Assembly: GCF_030035675.1 (NCBI RefSeq)
Contig: NC_084499.1
Location: 21,369,953-21,433,952, forward strand
DNA: 64,000 bases
Reading direction: 5' to 3'
Source of the DNA: Rhineura floridana
Taxonomy: Eukaryota; Chordata; Lepidosauria; Squamata; Rhineuridae
Program-made: the position numbers and the translations under genes
Shown here: positions 44,781 through 56,420 of the stretch, piece after piece
Numbering within the stretch: position 1 is the first letter of the stretch
How the letters are laid out: every line of letters begins with the position of its first letter
Notes under the pieces: model-generated
The model's database searches: none
What the model was told of the DNA's origin: nothing
Seen by the model: only the letters and a program-made list of their open reading frames with translations

Positions 44781-46890
44781 GCTACCTCTGAGCCACAGAC
44801 CGTCCTACAGACAGCTCATTGGGGCTGGTCCAGAGGCAGGAGTTCTGTGCCTCCTGTTGTTCAGTCAGTCAATCACGTTTATTAGGCAACCCAACGCAGG
44901 TTACAGGCAAAGGAAAAGCAAACAGTACGATGTGATGCAAAGGTGTACATTCATTTGAGGTGAGAGTCCCTTGGCCCAGGCCATTGTCCTCACAAGCTGT
45001 CCTAAGCTGGGTTGCTTTCACAACAAACCCTAACAGACTTAGCCGTACTTGACAGCAAATAATTTGACTGATGTTACTGTGGGGTAGCTATGGGCTGCAA
45101 AACTGCTCTTCAAATATTTTTCCCTTGTGACTTCATGCAGCCTGCAAAGTAACCTGTGATTTATGATACCTTCAGCCATGTGACTTCCACAGATGCCTCT
45201 CTTGCTGCCGCGGTGCCCCTCCAGAAAACTTTTTTTAAGATGCTTTCGCAGGGAAGCCAAGAAGGCCTTTTAAAACCCAAGAGTCGCCCAAGGCAAAATG
45301 TCCACCGTCTGGCAAATCAAGGAGAACAACACATCGGGTGGCACCTGCGCAAGCTGCAGTGAGGCGCCTTCTCGGCCAGAAACAAAGGGGGAACAAGGAT
45401 TTGTCCCACGAAAGCAAAGCTGGACCAACAACTAGCAGAAGCCCCGGCACAAGGGCCTGATCGTTGACTGTGTAGCAGGACTATTAGATTCAGCACCTTT
45501 GATGGTGTAATATTGGTGCAGGGTGTCTCAGGCCCAGAAACTGAATGCGGCCCTCCAGGGCTCTGTGTGTGGCCCTCAGAACTCTCACCGGCCCTCCTCT
45601 GTGGCCCTCCATGAGTTCTTTTCCCTGCTGAAATGTGTCTTTGAACTGCGCTGCAGCCTCTTGCTTGCTAGGATGGAGAGGGTGTGTGTGTGTGTATAAA
45701 AGTATACAGGGCTTTTTCTGTAGTGGCACCTCTCTTTTTCTGCTGCCGATGCCAGCCATTTTGTGCTGGCACGCACTGTACTTTTATCAATACCGACACC
45801 TCATTTTTCACAAAAAACTCCCACTACGTGTGTGTGTGTGTGTGAGCGCACTCTGATGTTTGCATGGATAGAATGCAGCCAACTATATAAAAATAAGAAT
45901 CAAGTCCTTTGCTCCGCCCACTTTTGTATCTGGCCCCCACCCATCACTGTCATGCAGACCCCTGGGAAGGTTGAACAAGGGCATGCGGCCCTCAGGCTGA
46001 AAAGCATGCTCTCGCTCTCCATTTTGTCCTGCTGTGTTATTGTACAGGGGCAGAGATGTCACATTGCACCCGTCTTGTCCCCTAAGTCATCAAGGCATGC
46101 AGGGGCTGCCCTTTCAGAGGGCAACTGCTTTGCGAGGGCAGAGTGATGGAGACATAGAGGGCAACTTGTTAACCCTCTGTACCAGGGGTGGAGAGCCTGC
46201 AGTCCTCCGGATGGTGTTGCACTCCTGCTCCCGTCATCCTTGCACATTGGCCTTGCTGGCTGGAGCTGATAGTGCTTAGAGCCCTCTGCTGTCACCTGGC
46301 AGCAGTCGTGGCCGTTCCGTCAGGCATCCTCTGTGGGAGAAATGGGAAGCAGGCCTTGTTCCATCTGCCGGAAGACCCGCTCCGTCAGGCACCTCCTCAC
46401 CCCTGAATTGTTTCTCTGCCAGCTGGTCATCATAAAGACTACTGTTTTAAGAATGGGTGCCTGAGTTTGCTTTTTTTCCTCTTCCCTCCCTGTCCCTTTT
46501 CCCTTGTGTGTTGTGTCTTTTTCTTTGTTGTAGTTGATTCTATGTAAGCCACTCCGGGAGCCTCTTTTTGGCTGAAGAGCAGGATCCAAATGCTATTAAT
46601 AAATAAAACATCTGGAGGACAAAATAATAATGCAAAAGAACAAATATCCAATTCATTAAACATTCATAGGCCAGTAAAGCACAACACAATCAACTCTATT
46701 CCCAATCCAGCCAGAGAGAGAGAGAGAAAAATTGCTCAGCTTGCATCCTTAACAGCGCCTGTTAAATGCAGTGCACACACCCAAAGTGTCTCATGCTCGC
46801 CCTCTTGGATCAAAAACCTTCACGAAATCTCCATTTTTCTTAACAAAGAATATTGACGGATGCTCCCCTTTCTTTTGTTCTGTTTTGTTT
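44781..46890. other. Unassigned DNA with scattered repeats
   Basis: A copy of the GGGCCGCATTCCC-type repeat (minus) lies at 45,895-46,015, a palindromic MITE remnant at 46,185-46,280 and a LINE-like tail at 46,545-46,605. GT and GA microsatellites occur at 45,825-45,844 and 46,710-46,727. No gene seen before the candidate exon at 46,895. Confidence 0.45.
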
Positions 46891-46894
46891 ACAG

Positions 46895-46971
46895 CTCCTT
46901 AAATACCTCCATTGATCCAGGATGGACAGTTTTGCCTTGCATCGCTTTGTCGCCGGTGCAGCTGTACGGAG
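46895..46971 (+). CDS. Candidate additional C-terminal coding exon of PPP1R26
   Basis: A 77-base segment is bounded by a strong acceptor (long T-rich tract then ACAG at 46,891-46,894) and a donor (GGAG followed by GTGAGA at 46,972). If the donor-like GTAAGT that overlaps the PPP1R26 stop codon (exon end 40,626, phase 2) is used, this exon continues the frame: it is open only in that phase, while both other forward frames hit stops. The added peptide would read about FSLNTSIDPGWTVLPCIALS and a few residues more. The segment carries no repeat I recognise. I know of no such exon in the human gene, so this could be a chance open frame or an exon of an unrelated transcript. Confidence 0.35.
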
Positions 46972-47039
46972 GTGAGATTCTAAAAACGCAGACCTTGAAA
47001 AGAGCATTCCAGGTAGACTCTTCCGCTCACGGGTAGGGA

Positions 47040-47215
47040 ATCCTCCAGCCCAGGGGCTGAATGGAGCCATCCTGGTCTCTCTGCCTGGCCCTCAGGAGGA
47101 CTCTCCCCAGGCCAAAGCACTCCCTGTCCCTGCACACTCATGGGCAACTTTCTGGGGGAGGCAGAGGCAAAAAGCGGATGGAGCAATGGATGTGACTCTC
47201 CCCCTTTTGTCCCGT
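47040..47215 (+). repeat. Copy of the GGGCCGCATTCCC-type dispersed repeat
   Basis: Shares GGAGGCAGAGGCAAAAAGCG and GGAGCAATGGATGTGACT with the family. Confidence 0.45.
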
Positions 47216-47329
47216 AGATTATTTTCCAGCCACTTCCTTTTCTTTTTTTGCATACCATTTACCTGTGTCAGAGGTCAGGCCTCCCACACAAGAGCAGTTA
47301 TATTTGAACTCGAGAGGTTCCCCCAATAA

Positions 47330-47605
47330 GGCAGAGGTCTCAGATTTCCTATTAGTCTGCTTCTGTGTTGGAATTGCTTTTTAATATGTTTTTAAACCTT
47401 TTTTTAAAAAAAACAATGTTTTTTAACCTTTTTTTTAAAAAAAAAGATGTCTTCAAAGCTTATTAAAAATGTTTTTAAAGTTGTTTTGTTTTAATGTATT
47501 TAAAGTCTGTTTTTACAATGTATTAACGTGTTTTTAGTGCTTTTGTTTGCTGCCCTGAGCTGCTGGGAGGAAGGGCGGGATATAAATCAAATAATAAATA
47601 AATAA
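47330..47605 (+). repeat. L2-type LINE 3' UTR and tail
   Basis: Repeated TTTTTAAA blocks, GAGCTGCTGGGAGGAAGGGC, then an AATAAATAAATA tail. Confidence 0.6.
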
Positions 47606-48389
47606 ATATTAGGATTCTGCTCAGGACGGCTCTTTGCAGAGCATCCCTGAACAAAATAATTACGCAGTTCTTCACGTTTTGCTCTTGAATTATTATTGCT
47701 TCAAAACTATAAGTAGATAGTTCAAGGGTTAAGTGACAGGAGCCCCCCAAAATCAGTAAAAAGTCAGCTGTTATGAAAAAGTGTATTCCTCTCTCTGTTC
47801 AAATATCCCCCAGTCAGTCTCCTCTGTCTCTCTGTAACTGGCAGGCAGGGACTAAATCCCAGTTCAAGCCACAATTTTTTTGTCCTTTCTACTCCGCTCC
47901 AACCCCGCCGCCACCCACTTTCTTTCTCACTGTTATCAAAAGTCTGTTGTCCTCTCAAGGCCGCATTGTGGGGGCTGAGCTCTGCAAAGAAGGAGCCAAA
48001 ACATCAGTCGGCTTTTATGTGGCTTGCAGCTGGGCCGTTGCTGTCCAGATTTCATTTTTAAAAATAAGTTTTAAAGAAGAAGTTAATGGTTTCTGCATGG
48101 TATGGCATGATACACGATGATCAAATCAGGCACTTCATCTCAGGCCTGCCACCCCTATAGATTTAAGTGCTTCCTTAAGTTGCCCTCACATCTGAGAACT
48201 TTGAGCATGAATGCCTAATGCATGTGAACTAGCTCTGCAGAGGATGATGCATCTTGAGTTTTTCAGCAGCTACCCTCCCCTGCCACCCCCGGTGTCATTT
48301 CAGCAGGGCCGCTCCCCTCCTTCCTTTCCAGACGTAGATTTCCCTACCAGTTTCACACAGCAAGCATTCTTCTCTTACAAGGTCTGGAG

Positions 48390-48810
48390 AAGAACTGGCA
48401 CATGGATCCAGGGCAGCAAACATCAAAATGTTAAAACAATGCAATTTAAAGTAAAATCATATTTAAATACATTTAGAACATCTAAAAACATTTAGAAGCA
48501 ACCACATACGCTCAGAGTTACTAATTCCAAGGTTGCCATGGCCAGTATCTTTCAACCATCTTATATGCCTGGGTAAACGAGAATGCTCTTAACTTCCTCC
48601 TAAGAGTCAGCAAAGAGGAGGGAGAAGCACCTCACCAGGGAGGGCATCCCACAAATGGGGAATCACCACTGAAAAGGCTCTGTCACGGGTCAACCAGGTG
48701 AAGGCCAAAAGCAGCACCACCAACAGGGCCTCCCCTGCCCAACTGTAGAGTCTGAGACGGCTGATACTGGGGGAGTCTCTCCTTAAGGTATTTGGGTCCC
48801 GAGCCATTTA
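48390..48810 (-). repeat. L2-type LINE, ORF2 end and 3' UTR
   Basis: A minus-strand frame reads RDRAFSVVIPHLWDALPGEV, the L2-like ORF2 C terminus. The reversed tail is at 48,390-48,500. Confidence 0.65.
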
Positions 48811-49499
48811 GGGCTTTGCACACTAACGCCTTGCATTGGGCTCAGCAGCTGACTGGGCAGAGCTTTCGGGGCTACAGCAACGTGTGGTCCCTTCAGGCTG
48901 CCCCACTCACCACTTAGCAGCCACACTGCCGCTCTAGGTGCAGCCTCCGGAGGGTCTCCAAGGGCAGTTGCTACGGTTGCCACAGGCCTGGCAGAAGATG
49001 CAAAAGGGCTCCCCCTCCCATCAGTGTTTCAGTTTTGCTCCTTATCGTTCTCAAAGGTCCTTGGCAAGAAACCAGAAGCTGCTTGGAGGTCCAGGATGGG
49101 AGCGGCCAGTGCAGCAGCAGGAGCAGCACCGACATCAGGCCCACCATGACAACTGGAGGAAAAAAACAGCCAGAAAAGTATGTCCTGCTGCCTGGGGGGG
49201 GGGGGCTCCCTTTGTTGTTGTTGTTTCGTGTATATCGCTTCCCATTGAAAGGTCCCAAAGTGACTTATAAGCAAATAAAAAATATAATGATGTTGGGCCC
49301 CTCCAGACTGGTGGTGGGTTGTTTTTTTTGGGGGGGGGGGTTGCAGGTATGTTCTGTAGCATGTCATTGACGCAACAATAGTGCATTAGTCATGGGTTTA
49401 TACCGGACCGTCCACACATCATTCCACTTTATTAGTTGTTCTGCGAACGGGACATGCATCAGTTGGAAACAAAGCCGTATGTCTGCCCCAAAGCTGAGA

Positions 49500-49760
49500 G
49501 ACAAATACATAGAAGGTCAGGCTATCAGTGGCCACTAGCCACAATGGCTGTGCTCTGCCTTCATGGTCGGAGGCAGTATGTTTCTGGATGCAAGTTGGTG
49601 TGAATCACAAGTGGGGGGAGTGATGCGTTGCGCTCCGGTCCTGCTTGCGGGCTTCCCTTTGGGGCATCTGGCTGGCTGCTGTGAGGACAGGAGGCTGGAC
49701 TAGAGGGGCCCCCTTGGCCTGATCCACCAGCCAGGCTCTGCTTATCTTCGTATAGAAGCC
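49500..49760 (+). repeat. CR1-like LINE 3' end
   Basis: GCTATCAGTGGCCACTAGCC, GAGGCAGTATGTTTCTGG, GGCTGGACTAGAGGGGCCC, TCTGCTTATCTTCG. Confidence 0.6.
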
Positions 49761-50245
49761 AGGCCACAAAATGTGCACTGCAGATTCCTTGTGACACAAA
49801 AGTATTCAAGTTTCAGGCTGTGCAGATTTTCATCAGGGAAATATTGCTTACCAAGTGTAAATGCAAGAGAATTATGCAGCTTGGTATCACTGTATTGGAT
49901 AAAAAAATATTTGCCAAATGAAACAATCCCAGATTCCATCCCCCACCCCCAAAAAAACATGTATTGAAAGCATGCAAATTAGCACCCCTGACCTTGCATC
50001 CTTCAGGCGGAGAGAGACTGGTTCTCTCCGTTGTTGCTGAGAAGCAAGAGGGACTCTCTTGAGAATCCTGGGCACAAGCAGGGGTGGCTTTGGCTTAGCT
50101 TTGCCTGCTGGATTGATGGACAGACCAGACAAGTGAGGCTGAAGGCCAAACGAAATGAAACTGTACAAAACGAACGTGGAGGGAGAAATCTATAAAGTAG
50201 TGCTTGAACTGCGCTGTTCATTTATTCTGTTTGTTTTTTTCCCAG

Positions 50246-51140
50246 GAAGGAACATAAACTGATGTAGCAACAGTTACGTAGTTCCTGAAGATGTGCCCTG
50301 TGCCACCTTAGAAGAAAACGAGAGTGGGGGAAACCAGAGGGTGACTGTTCTAATGTTCTGTGCCATCAGAAATAACTCCAGACAAGGTCGCTGTCTCTGC
50401 CCTTGCCAACACAATTCAGCCAGGTATTCCTGCGCTTGAGGAAATCGCGTCTCAAACACCAAAGGATGCACCCTAGCAGCTTCCTTGCCAGAAAGTTGTC
50501 GGATACCGTCCCAAAAGATTTAAATGTATGTATGGTTCCGTTTGGCACTTCTCTTAATCGCATCGTTCATTCCTGATTTTTGTTAAGAATTGTTCTCCTT
50601 TCCATTTCTTACAATGCTCTGTATTTTAATTATTCTCGGTTTTGTAAACATGTATAAACCCCCTCTAAAGTTTAAATCCTGAAACCTAGGCAAAGCCCAT
50701 CCAAACATTCTGGAATGAGTGCAACCCTCGTTTGCTGTAATGGAAATGTTGTGTGAGATTGTTGCAATGCTAGTTGCATCATTCTTGTTTTACAATGGGC
50801 CGGTGGGAGCACCTGAGCAAGGCTGGCTGGTCCCCAGGATGGTGGAGAAAGCCTACCACAAAGATCCAGCAGTCCCCATCTGAATCACCTTGCTCTGCTT
50901 CTCCAGTGCTTGGGAGAAGAGCAGAACGGGTGGATCTGTGGATCACGGAAGTGAGTAAGCCACACTCTCGCTGGGAGGAGTCTGTCCTGCCAAGGGGAAG
51001 GCCGTTGCAAGGGTTTTTTTGTCGGGGGGGGGCATTATATATTGTGTTGTTGGCTCTGCTCCTTGTGAGTGTTTCTTGAGCAAATAGTGGGAAATGTTTT
51101 CATCCAGTGTTGGGAATAAAATTACTTTGCAAGACCCAGT
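50246..51140 (+). other. Candidate terminal exon / 3' UTR downstream of PPP1R26
   Basis: A strong acceptor (T-rich tract, CCCAG ending at 50,245) opens an ~890-base stretch free of recognised repeats. It ends near an AATAAA at 51,115-51,120. Joined in phase 1 to the candidate exon at 46,895-46,971 it would give five more codons and a TGA at 50,260-50,262. This is compatible with a longer PPP1R26 transcript but unproven. Confidence 0.25.
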
Positions 51141-52210
51141 GTGAGAACAGATAGCGTCCTAACTGCAGGGCAGCTCACTTTGTCCACTTCCTATAGCCAG
51201 GTGACTCCTTTCACAAATGGGATATATTATTATGCATGGGTGCCCTTGCACTCACAGAAGGGCAGAACAAGCCAGTGAAGCTTATGCCGGCTTAAATTAA
51301 GACCGCAAAAGTTACACCCATTCCAAACTCCATTCAGGAGCCAGGCAGAGGAGAACAACAAGCCTTTAAAACAGAGTCTGACTTGCACCACCCTTTTGCT
51401 GGCATATATTTGCACTGGGTTGCCAGGCCACACGACTGAGCTGAAAGCGGTTTGGAATAAGTGTAAATCTCTCCTTCCTCCATCCTGCCATGCCACACCT
51501 CTTCTTGAGGATTTAACACCGGTGTTAAGCCCCTGCATAGACCCCGCTCACCTGGGACAGTCCAAGATCCACCTATTCCAAACGTGCTCTTCCCGGCAGA
51601 TCCTCGGGTTTGGATTGCGCAGTTAGTGTTTCTCCAGGCCGGCAGCCACAGCGAGGGGACTCTCCTCGTAGAGTGGCTACTTCGGCAAAATCACCTTGAT
51701 TCATACGCTGTAGAATCGTAAACATGCTCAGCATTCGCAACGGACTCTTGTTGCGTTGTGGGACGCCTTTTGCATTTCTTTGGTTTCACTGTATTGATTT
51801 CTGCTGAAGGCCTTCCGCTGCCCAGCAAGTTCCCTCTGCTTCTCATCCCCCCCACACACACCCCAACACTCCAAGGAGGCAAACGGCCCCTGCCACACAT
51901 TTTGACTGACTACGCCCTCTCCTTTCTCATTCTGTTGGCTTCTCAGGTGCGGAGAGTGTTGGCCCAGGAAGAGCTTACTCTCTGTCTCTCTCTCAGGCTG
52001 AGAAAGGTGGGGGCAGGGGACAGTTAGTGAGAGGCACAGCTCTGTCAGTGGCACACACACCTTGCAGAAAATAATGTTTATTTTCTGGATGGCATTATTC
52101 CTGCAGAGGCCTTACTGGGCAGGGGAAAAAAACCAAAACCAAAAACCAAACTATCCTGGACCGCCGTTGCACCTTTAGCAACAGCTGGCAGCCCTTGCAG
52201 GCCTTCAGTC
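51141..52210. other. Unassigned DNA
   Basis: No gene or named repeat recognised. Confidence 0.4.
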
Positions 52211-52214
52211 TCAA

Positions 52215-52335
52215 CCAGCCTGCCCCAACCTGCTGCCCTGCAGATGTTGTTGGACTCCTCCTCCCATCAGCCCCTGCAGCCAGCACGGCCAGCGTCAAAT
52301 GAGAGCTGGAATCCAGCAACATGGGGGGGGGGGGC
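52215..52335. repeat. Palindromic ACTCCCATCA-type MITE
   Basis: CAGATGTTGTTGGACTCCTC and CTGGAATCCAGCAACATGG are inverted arms. Confidence 0.65.
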
Positions 52336-52605
52336 TGGCGTGCTCTTCTTTCTGCTCCTCTTCTTTCACGCGGAGCATCTACCTTCCTTGTCTCATTGCT
52401 GGAATCCTGTTTCTTGGGCCTATTTGTTCCTGCCATGTTACCCTGACTCTGGGTCCGAACCTGTCTCAGTCAGCAAAAGATAGAGGAAGTGGTGTCTGCA
52501 CCATGTCAGACCGTTCCCAAACAGCGGGCAAGCTGTTTGGGGCAGTTGTTTTGTTTTACCTGAACCCCAACCAGAGCCAGGTGCCAAAAGCATGCAGTGG
52601 GTAAG

Positions 52606-53042
52606 ATCCCGTGGAGGCTGGTGGCCATTGAGGCAGGCGGGGGAAAGGCAGGGAGCCAATGGCCGGCAAAGCCATTGCTAGTTTTGTTTCGATCCTTCCT
52701 GCTGAGTTTTGCAAGGGGCGGCCTGGAGTCTAAGGAGGGAGCTGGCAGGCAGGTGGGGGCTGGCTCAGGGTCGACGAGGTGCCCCAGTAGCCCTAATGGG
52801 CCAGCCTCAACTAGTAAGATTCTAGTCCTCATAGTTCTGATTTAAACAAGAACATAGGAAGCAGCTTTCTACCGAGTTGGGCCATCTAGCTCAGTGCTGT
52901 CAACGCTGACTGGCAGCAGCTCTCCAGGGTTTCAGTCAGGGAATCTCTCCCAGCCCTCCCTGGACGTGCCATTGGGGATTGAACCGGGGACCTTCTGCGC
53001 GCAAGTAGGTGCTCTACCCACAGAGCCACAGGTCTTCCCCTA
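52606..53042 (-). mobile_element. CAGTGGAGGCT-family element then tRNA-derived SINE
   Basis: hAT-like part 52,606-52,812 (GTGGAGGCTGGTGGCCATTG to GGGCCAGCCTC). SINE with linker 52,815-53,040 (AGTCCTCATAGTTCTGA to GAGCCACAGGTCTTCCCC). Both lie downstream of the PIERCE1 stop. Confidence 0.65.
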
Positions 53043-53381
53043 AGTGTCAAGCCAGACAGTACATGCACACTTTTGCCGATTCCCAATGTTTTAATGGCAG
53101 TCAGCGCTATTGTCACAGGGTAGCCTTCGACAACAGTGACTTTTTCTGCAAGCTCTTTGCCCAAGCCACTCGGCTCCACCTGCGGGAGCCTGTAAGCTTC
53201 CCAGGAACGGCAGAGTAAAGTCAGCGTAAAGCGTTCATTGCACCCAGGGCCGCAGAAGGGAAGTATTTCTTCAGGAGTTTTGAACTAGGAGATTTTTGGA
53301 ATCGTTTCTTGGTGGTGTTGCTCAGGAGAAAGGACAGGAAGTAGGAAGCGGAAGGGAGCAGCGCCTGGCCTTCTGAGCCTG

Positions 53382-55151
53382 CTACTCGCAAAAAGACGGC
53401 CCACCGGTCCTGTAACTGGGGTGGAAATTTAACGTGTCAAAGGGAGTGATCAGGTTGTCCAGGCCTGTCACGTTGCTTTTCTCCGTGACAGTGTTGATAC
53501 CGCTGTTCCTGGGCACACCAAACTTTACAAGGTGGTCTGTGAAGGCATGCGGGGAGGCGTGGAAGCAGGTCTGTTAGGAAGAAAACAGGAGAGGAGTGGC
53601 ATTCTTCATCTGCTCAGGACCAAGAACCCCAATAGCCGCCCGAGGCTGGGACCTGGCCGAGCACTTGGACTGCACTGGCTGCAGCAAGCACTTTTCAGGC
53701 ACACAGGAAAAGGAAGTTTTCCTTAGGAGCCAATGCACCACGGCCACTGACTGTGATGCTATCTGGAGGACGTGCCACGGCTGCAGCCTTCACGGGCAAT
53801 TCACCCTCTGGTCTGCACACCCATCGCACGTTTCTGTCCCTAACAATCGAATCACCCACTGCCCAGAGAAGTGCCCGTCTTCCTCATTAGGGACTTTCAG
53901 GAGGAATTTTAAAACACTCCAATTTAGCCAGGCATTTGGCGACTGAAAGATAGGTCCACACCACACATTCAAAGAGCACGTCTTGCCCCAAAGAATCCTG
54001 GGAATTGTGGCTTTTTGGGGGAACTGCAGCTCTGTGAGGGGAAAACCACCATTCCCAGAATTCTTTGGGGGAAGTCATGTGCTTTAAATGTATGGTGTGG
54101 ATCTGCCCACTGCTGTTCCTGGCAATTTGTGAAGTTACTGGTTGAAAGAATTATTTTTAACTGTTTTTAGCATGCTTTTAAAAATATGATGATGATGATT
54201 GTATTTTCCACGCTGGGTCTCTTTGGGAGGAAGGGTGGGGTATAGACTGAATGAATAAATAACTAAAATAGGGTCCTCCCAACCTCCAGAGGAGGTGCAT
54301 CCCTGGCACAAGAGGATAACTGCTCCCCCCTCCGCCTCCCGCAAGGAATCAGTCCCTTCTCGGGTCATTCCCCTCTCCCTTGGAAACGGTGATGATCCGG
54401 CCGCCTTTCGGGTCCCTTCTCACAAGCACGTGAATCCTCAGTGCCGATCTCGTTCTTTACCGGCATTTCGTGCACGGTGGGGGGTTTCCTGCCATAATCC
54501 ATGCTGGTGGTTCTGAACAGCGGGTTGGGCTCCTTCACTCTGGAAGACAGAATGCAAGCCAAACATCGGAAGTTGCCTTCCAGTGAGTAATTAAGGCAAC
54601 CAAAATGTCACAAATTAAAGGACTGGATGAAATAGGCGCAGAGCTCCATCTAGCTCAGTGTTGCTTACACTGACTGGCAGCAGCGTCTCTCCAGGGTTTG
54701 AGGCAGGGGGCATTCCCACCCCTACCTGGAGATGCTGCTGGGGAACTGAACCTGGGACCTTCTGCATGCAAAGCAGGTGTTCTCTCACTGATCTATAGCT
54801 CTTTTCCTAAAAACACTCTAGTCCTCATGGTTCTGAATAAAAGGCTGAATTAAACAGGAGCATCTGCCTCAGTGTTGCTGACTCTGGCTGGCAGTGACTC
54901 TCCAGAGTTTAAGGCAGGATATTCCTGACCCTGCCTGCAGATGCCACTGGGACAGAAGGTGGGCCCTTCTGCGTTCACAGCAGATGCTGCAGCCCTCCCT
55001 CTCACCTGTAACCGCGGAACCATCCGGGGTAGTTGAACCTGGTAGGCAAGTTCGGCTCAACCCTGTAGTAATCGGAAGTTCTCTGCAGTTCGCCCCCTTC
55101 CTTCTTCGGGAGAGGGGCTGTGGCATCTGGGCAAGGCAGTTCCTGGGACAT
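53382..55151 (-). CDS. PIERCE1: Piercer of microtubule wall 1 (C9orf116), three coding exons
   Basis: Coding exons on the minus strand: 55,151-55,006, 54,539-54,461 and 53,570-53,382, together 414 bases or 137 residues (human 136). All junctions are GT-AG (GTGAG and GTAAAG donors; CCAG and AACAG acceptors) and phases agree. Exon 1 holds RTSDYYRVEPNLPTRF and PGWFRGY, exon 2 VKEPNPLFRT and PPTVHEMP, exon 3 VPRNSGINTVTEKSNVTGLD and LNFHPSY; each aligns to human PIERCE1. The start is the ATG giving MSQELPCP, 23 residues before RTSDYY as in human (22). Known role: microtubule inner protein of ciliary doublets that helps anchor outer dynein arms, needed for motile cilia and left-right patterning; also described as p53-induced. 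It is head to head with MRPS2. A possible ATTAAA polyadenylation signal lies at 53,095-53,090. Confidence 0.93.
53952..54109. mobile_element. Inverted-repeat MITE in PIERCE1 intron 2
   Basis: The arms GGTCCACACCACACATTCAA and TAAATGTATGGTGTGGATC pair. Inside, AAGAATCCTGGGAATTGTGG mirrors CCATTCCCAGAATTCTTTGG. Confidence 0.75.
54115..54270 (+). repeat. LINE 3' tail in PIERCE1 intron 2
   Basis: CTGTTTTTAGCATGCTTTT, GGTCTCTTTGGGAGGAAGGG, AATGAATAAATAA. Confidence 0.55.
54635..54990 (-). mobile_element. tRNA-derived SINE units in PIERCE1 intron 1
   Basis: Units at 54,635-54,812 and 54,870-54,990, joined by linker AGTCCTCATGGTTCTGAATA. The second stops just before exon 1. Confidence 0.7.
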
Positions 55152-55302
55152 TCGGGGAGGAGACTGCAGCGGGGCAGCGCCCGCTTTGGGCAGGTTAAAA
55201 AAAAAACCACAGGTGGGGGAGAGGAAGGAACAGGGAACTCTCCAAACATCAAAGAGCCAGCAAGGGCGGTGGTTGTGCCTTGTGCCCGGACAAAGCTGCT
55301 GT

Positions 55303-55315
55303 GTTGCTAGGAGAC
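55303..55315. promoter_or_regulatory. PIERCE1: X-box (RFX site) upstream of PIERCE1
   Basis: GTTGCTAGGAGAC fits the X-box consensus RYYRYY-N(1-3)-RRNRAC and lies about 150 bp upstream of the PIERCE1 start codon, the usual distance for ciliary genes. RFX control of PIERCE1 is expected from its ciliary role; binding here is inferred. Confidence 0.65.
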
Positions 55316-55379
55316 CGCGCTGAGCAGGAAGAGCTCTTAAAGGAGTAGCAGCTGATTCCTGAGTAAGCACCTTCCAAAC

Positions 55380-56160
55380 GCAGCCCAGTGGTTAGAACAC
55401 TTGCTCTGCAGTCGCCAGTGGCATCTCCTGGGAAAGACTCCCTGCCTGAAACCCTGGCCAGCTGCTGCTGCCAGTCAGTGAAGGCAACGCTGAGCCAGGT
55501 GACCCAGCAGTCCGACTCGGCATAAGGCAGCTTCCTGCATTCCCGTATTCCGAGAACAGCAGCACAGATTTGACAGTCACTAATATTCAGCATGGCCCCC
55601 AAGTCCCATCTTCTCTGCTTCTGAATTAATAGCTGCCTGATGGGCAGCCAAGCCATTGAGACATCTAGCTCAATATTGCAGACACTGACTGGCAGCGGCT
55701 CTCTACGTTTTCTGGCAGGGGACATCCCAACCCCAGCAGCAGATCCCTACCTGCAGATGCTCTTGGAGACTGAACCTTAGGCCTTCTGCATGCAAAGCAG
55801 GTGCTCTCTCACTTAACTATAGCTCTTCCCCTGAAAATAAAAGTACAGGAAGCTTCTAGTTCTCATGGTACTGAATAAAGGACTAATCAAATAGGAGCAT
55901 AGTTCTGCCTATCTCAGTGCTGCTTACACTGACTGGCAGCGGCCCTCCAGGGTTTCAGGCAGGGGGCGATACTACTGGGGACTGAACCTGGGACTCTGCA
56001 TGCAAAGCAGATGCTCTTCCGTCCCCCTTAAAACGAAATACAAGATTCTAGTCCTCGCAGTTCTGAAGTATGGGCTGGACTAAACAGGCACAGAGGAGGC
56101 TGCCTTATTCCTCCTACTCCGGTACTGGCAGCACTGACTGGCAGCGCCCCCCCCCCGGGT
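55380..56160. mobile_element. SINE array between PIERCE1 and MRPS2
   Basis: A plus unit at 55,380-55,548, then minus units at 55,655-55,835, 55,855-56,032 and 56,045-56,160 joined by the same linker. They separate the two divergent promoters. Confidence 0.7.
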
Positions 56161-56420
56161 TTCCAGGCAGGAGGGGGGTTGCTTTTCTCTCCGCCGTCGC
56201 TGCGCCCTTGCAACGGCAGATGGCGCTGTGCGGCTTTTCCTGCGGAGGGGCGGCTGTCCCCTCCCCCTTCCCTTCCGTCCTGCCTTCCTGAGGCCGGAGA
56301 GCACCATGGCGGCGCCCAGGCTCCTTCGGGCGGCAGGTGAGGCCTGCCCGGTGCAAACGGGCATCGCAGGAGGCGGGCGCAGAAGGACCCGCGTGCAAGC
56401 GCGACCCAGAGCCCCGGCCT
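56120..56420 (+). promoter_or_regulatory. MRPS2: GC-rich promoter of MRPS2
   Basis: CpG-rich sequence surrounds the MRPS2 ATG. There is no TATA box. In human the PIERCE1 and MRPS2 genes are also divergent. Here the two start codons are ~1.15 kb apart, with SINE units between them. Confidence 0.6.

Noticed and set aside
53541-53557. Alternative PIERCE1 exon 3 acceptor TTCACAG nearer the stop
   Set aside because: It breaks the reading phase with exon 2. The acceptor at 53,571-53,572 keeps phase and aligns with human residue for residue.
55249-55725. 158-codon minus-strand frame upstream of PIERCE1
   Set aside because: Overlaps SINE sequence and promoter; not homologous to the PIERCE1 N terminus.
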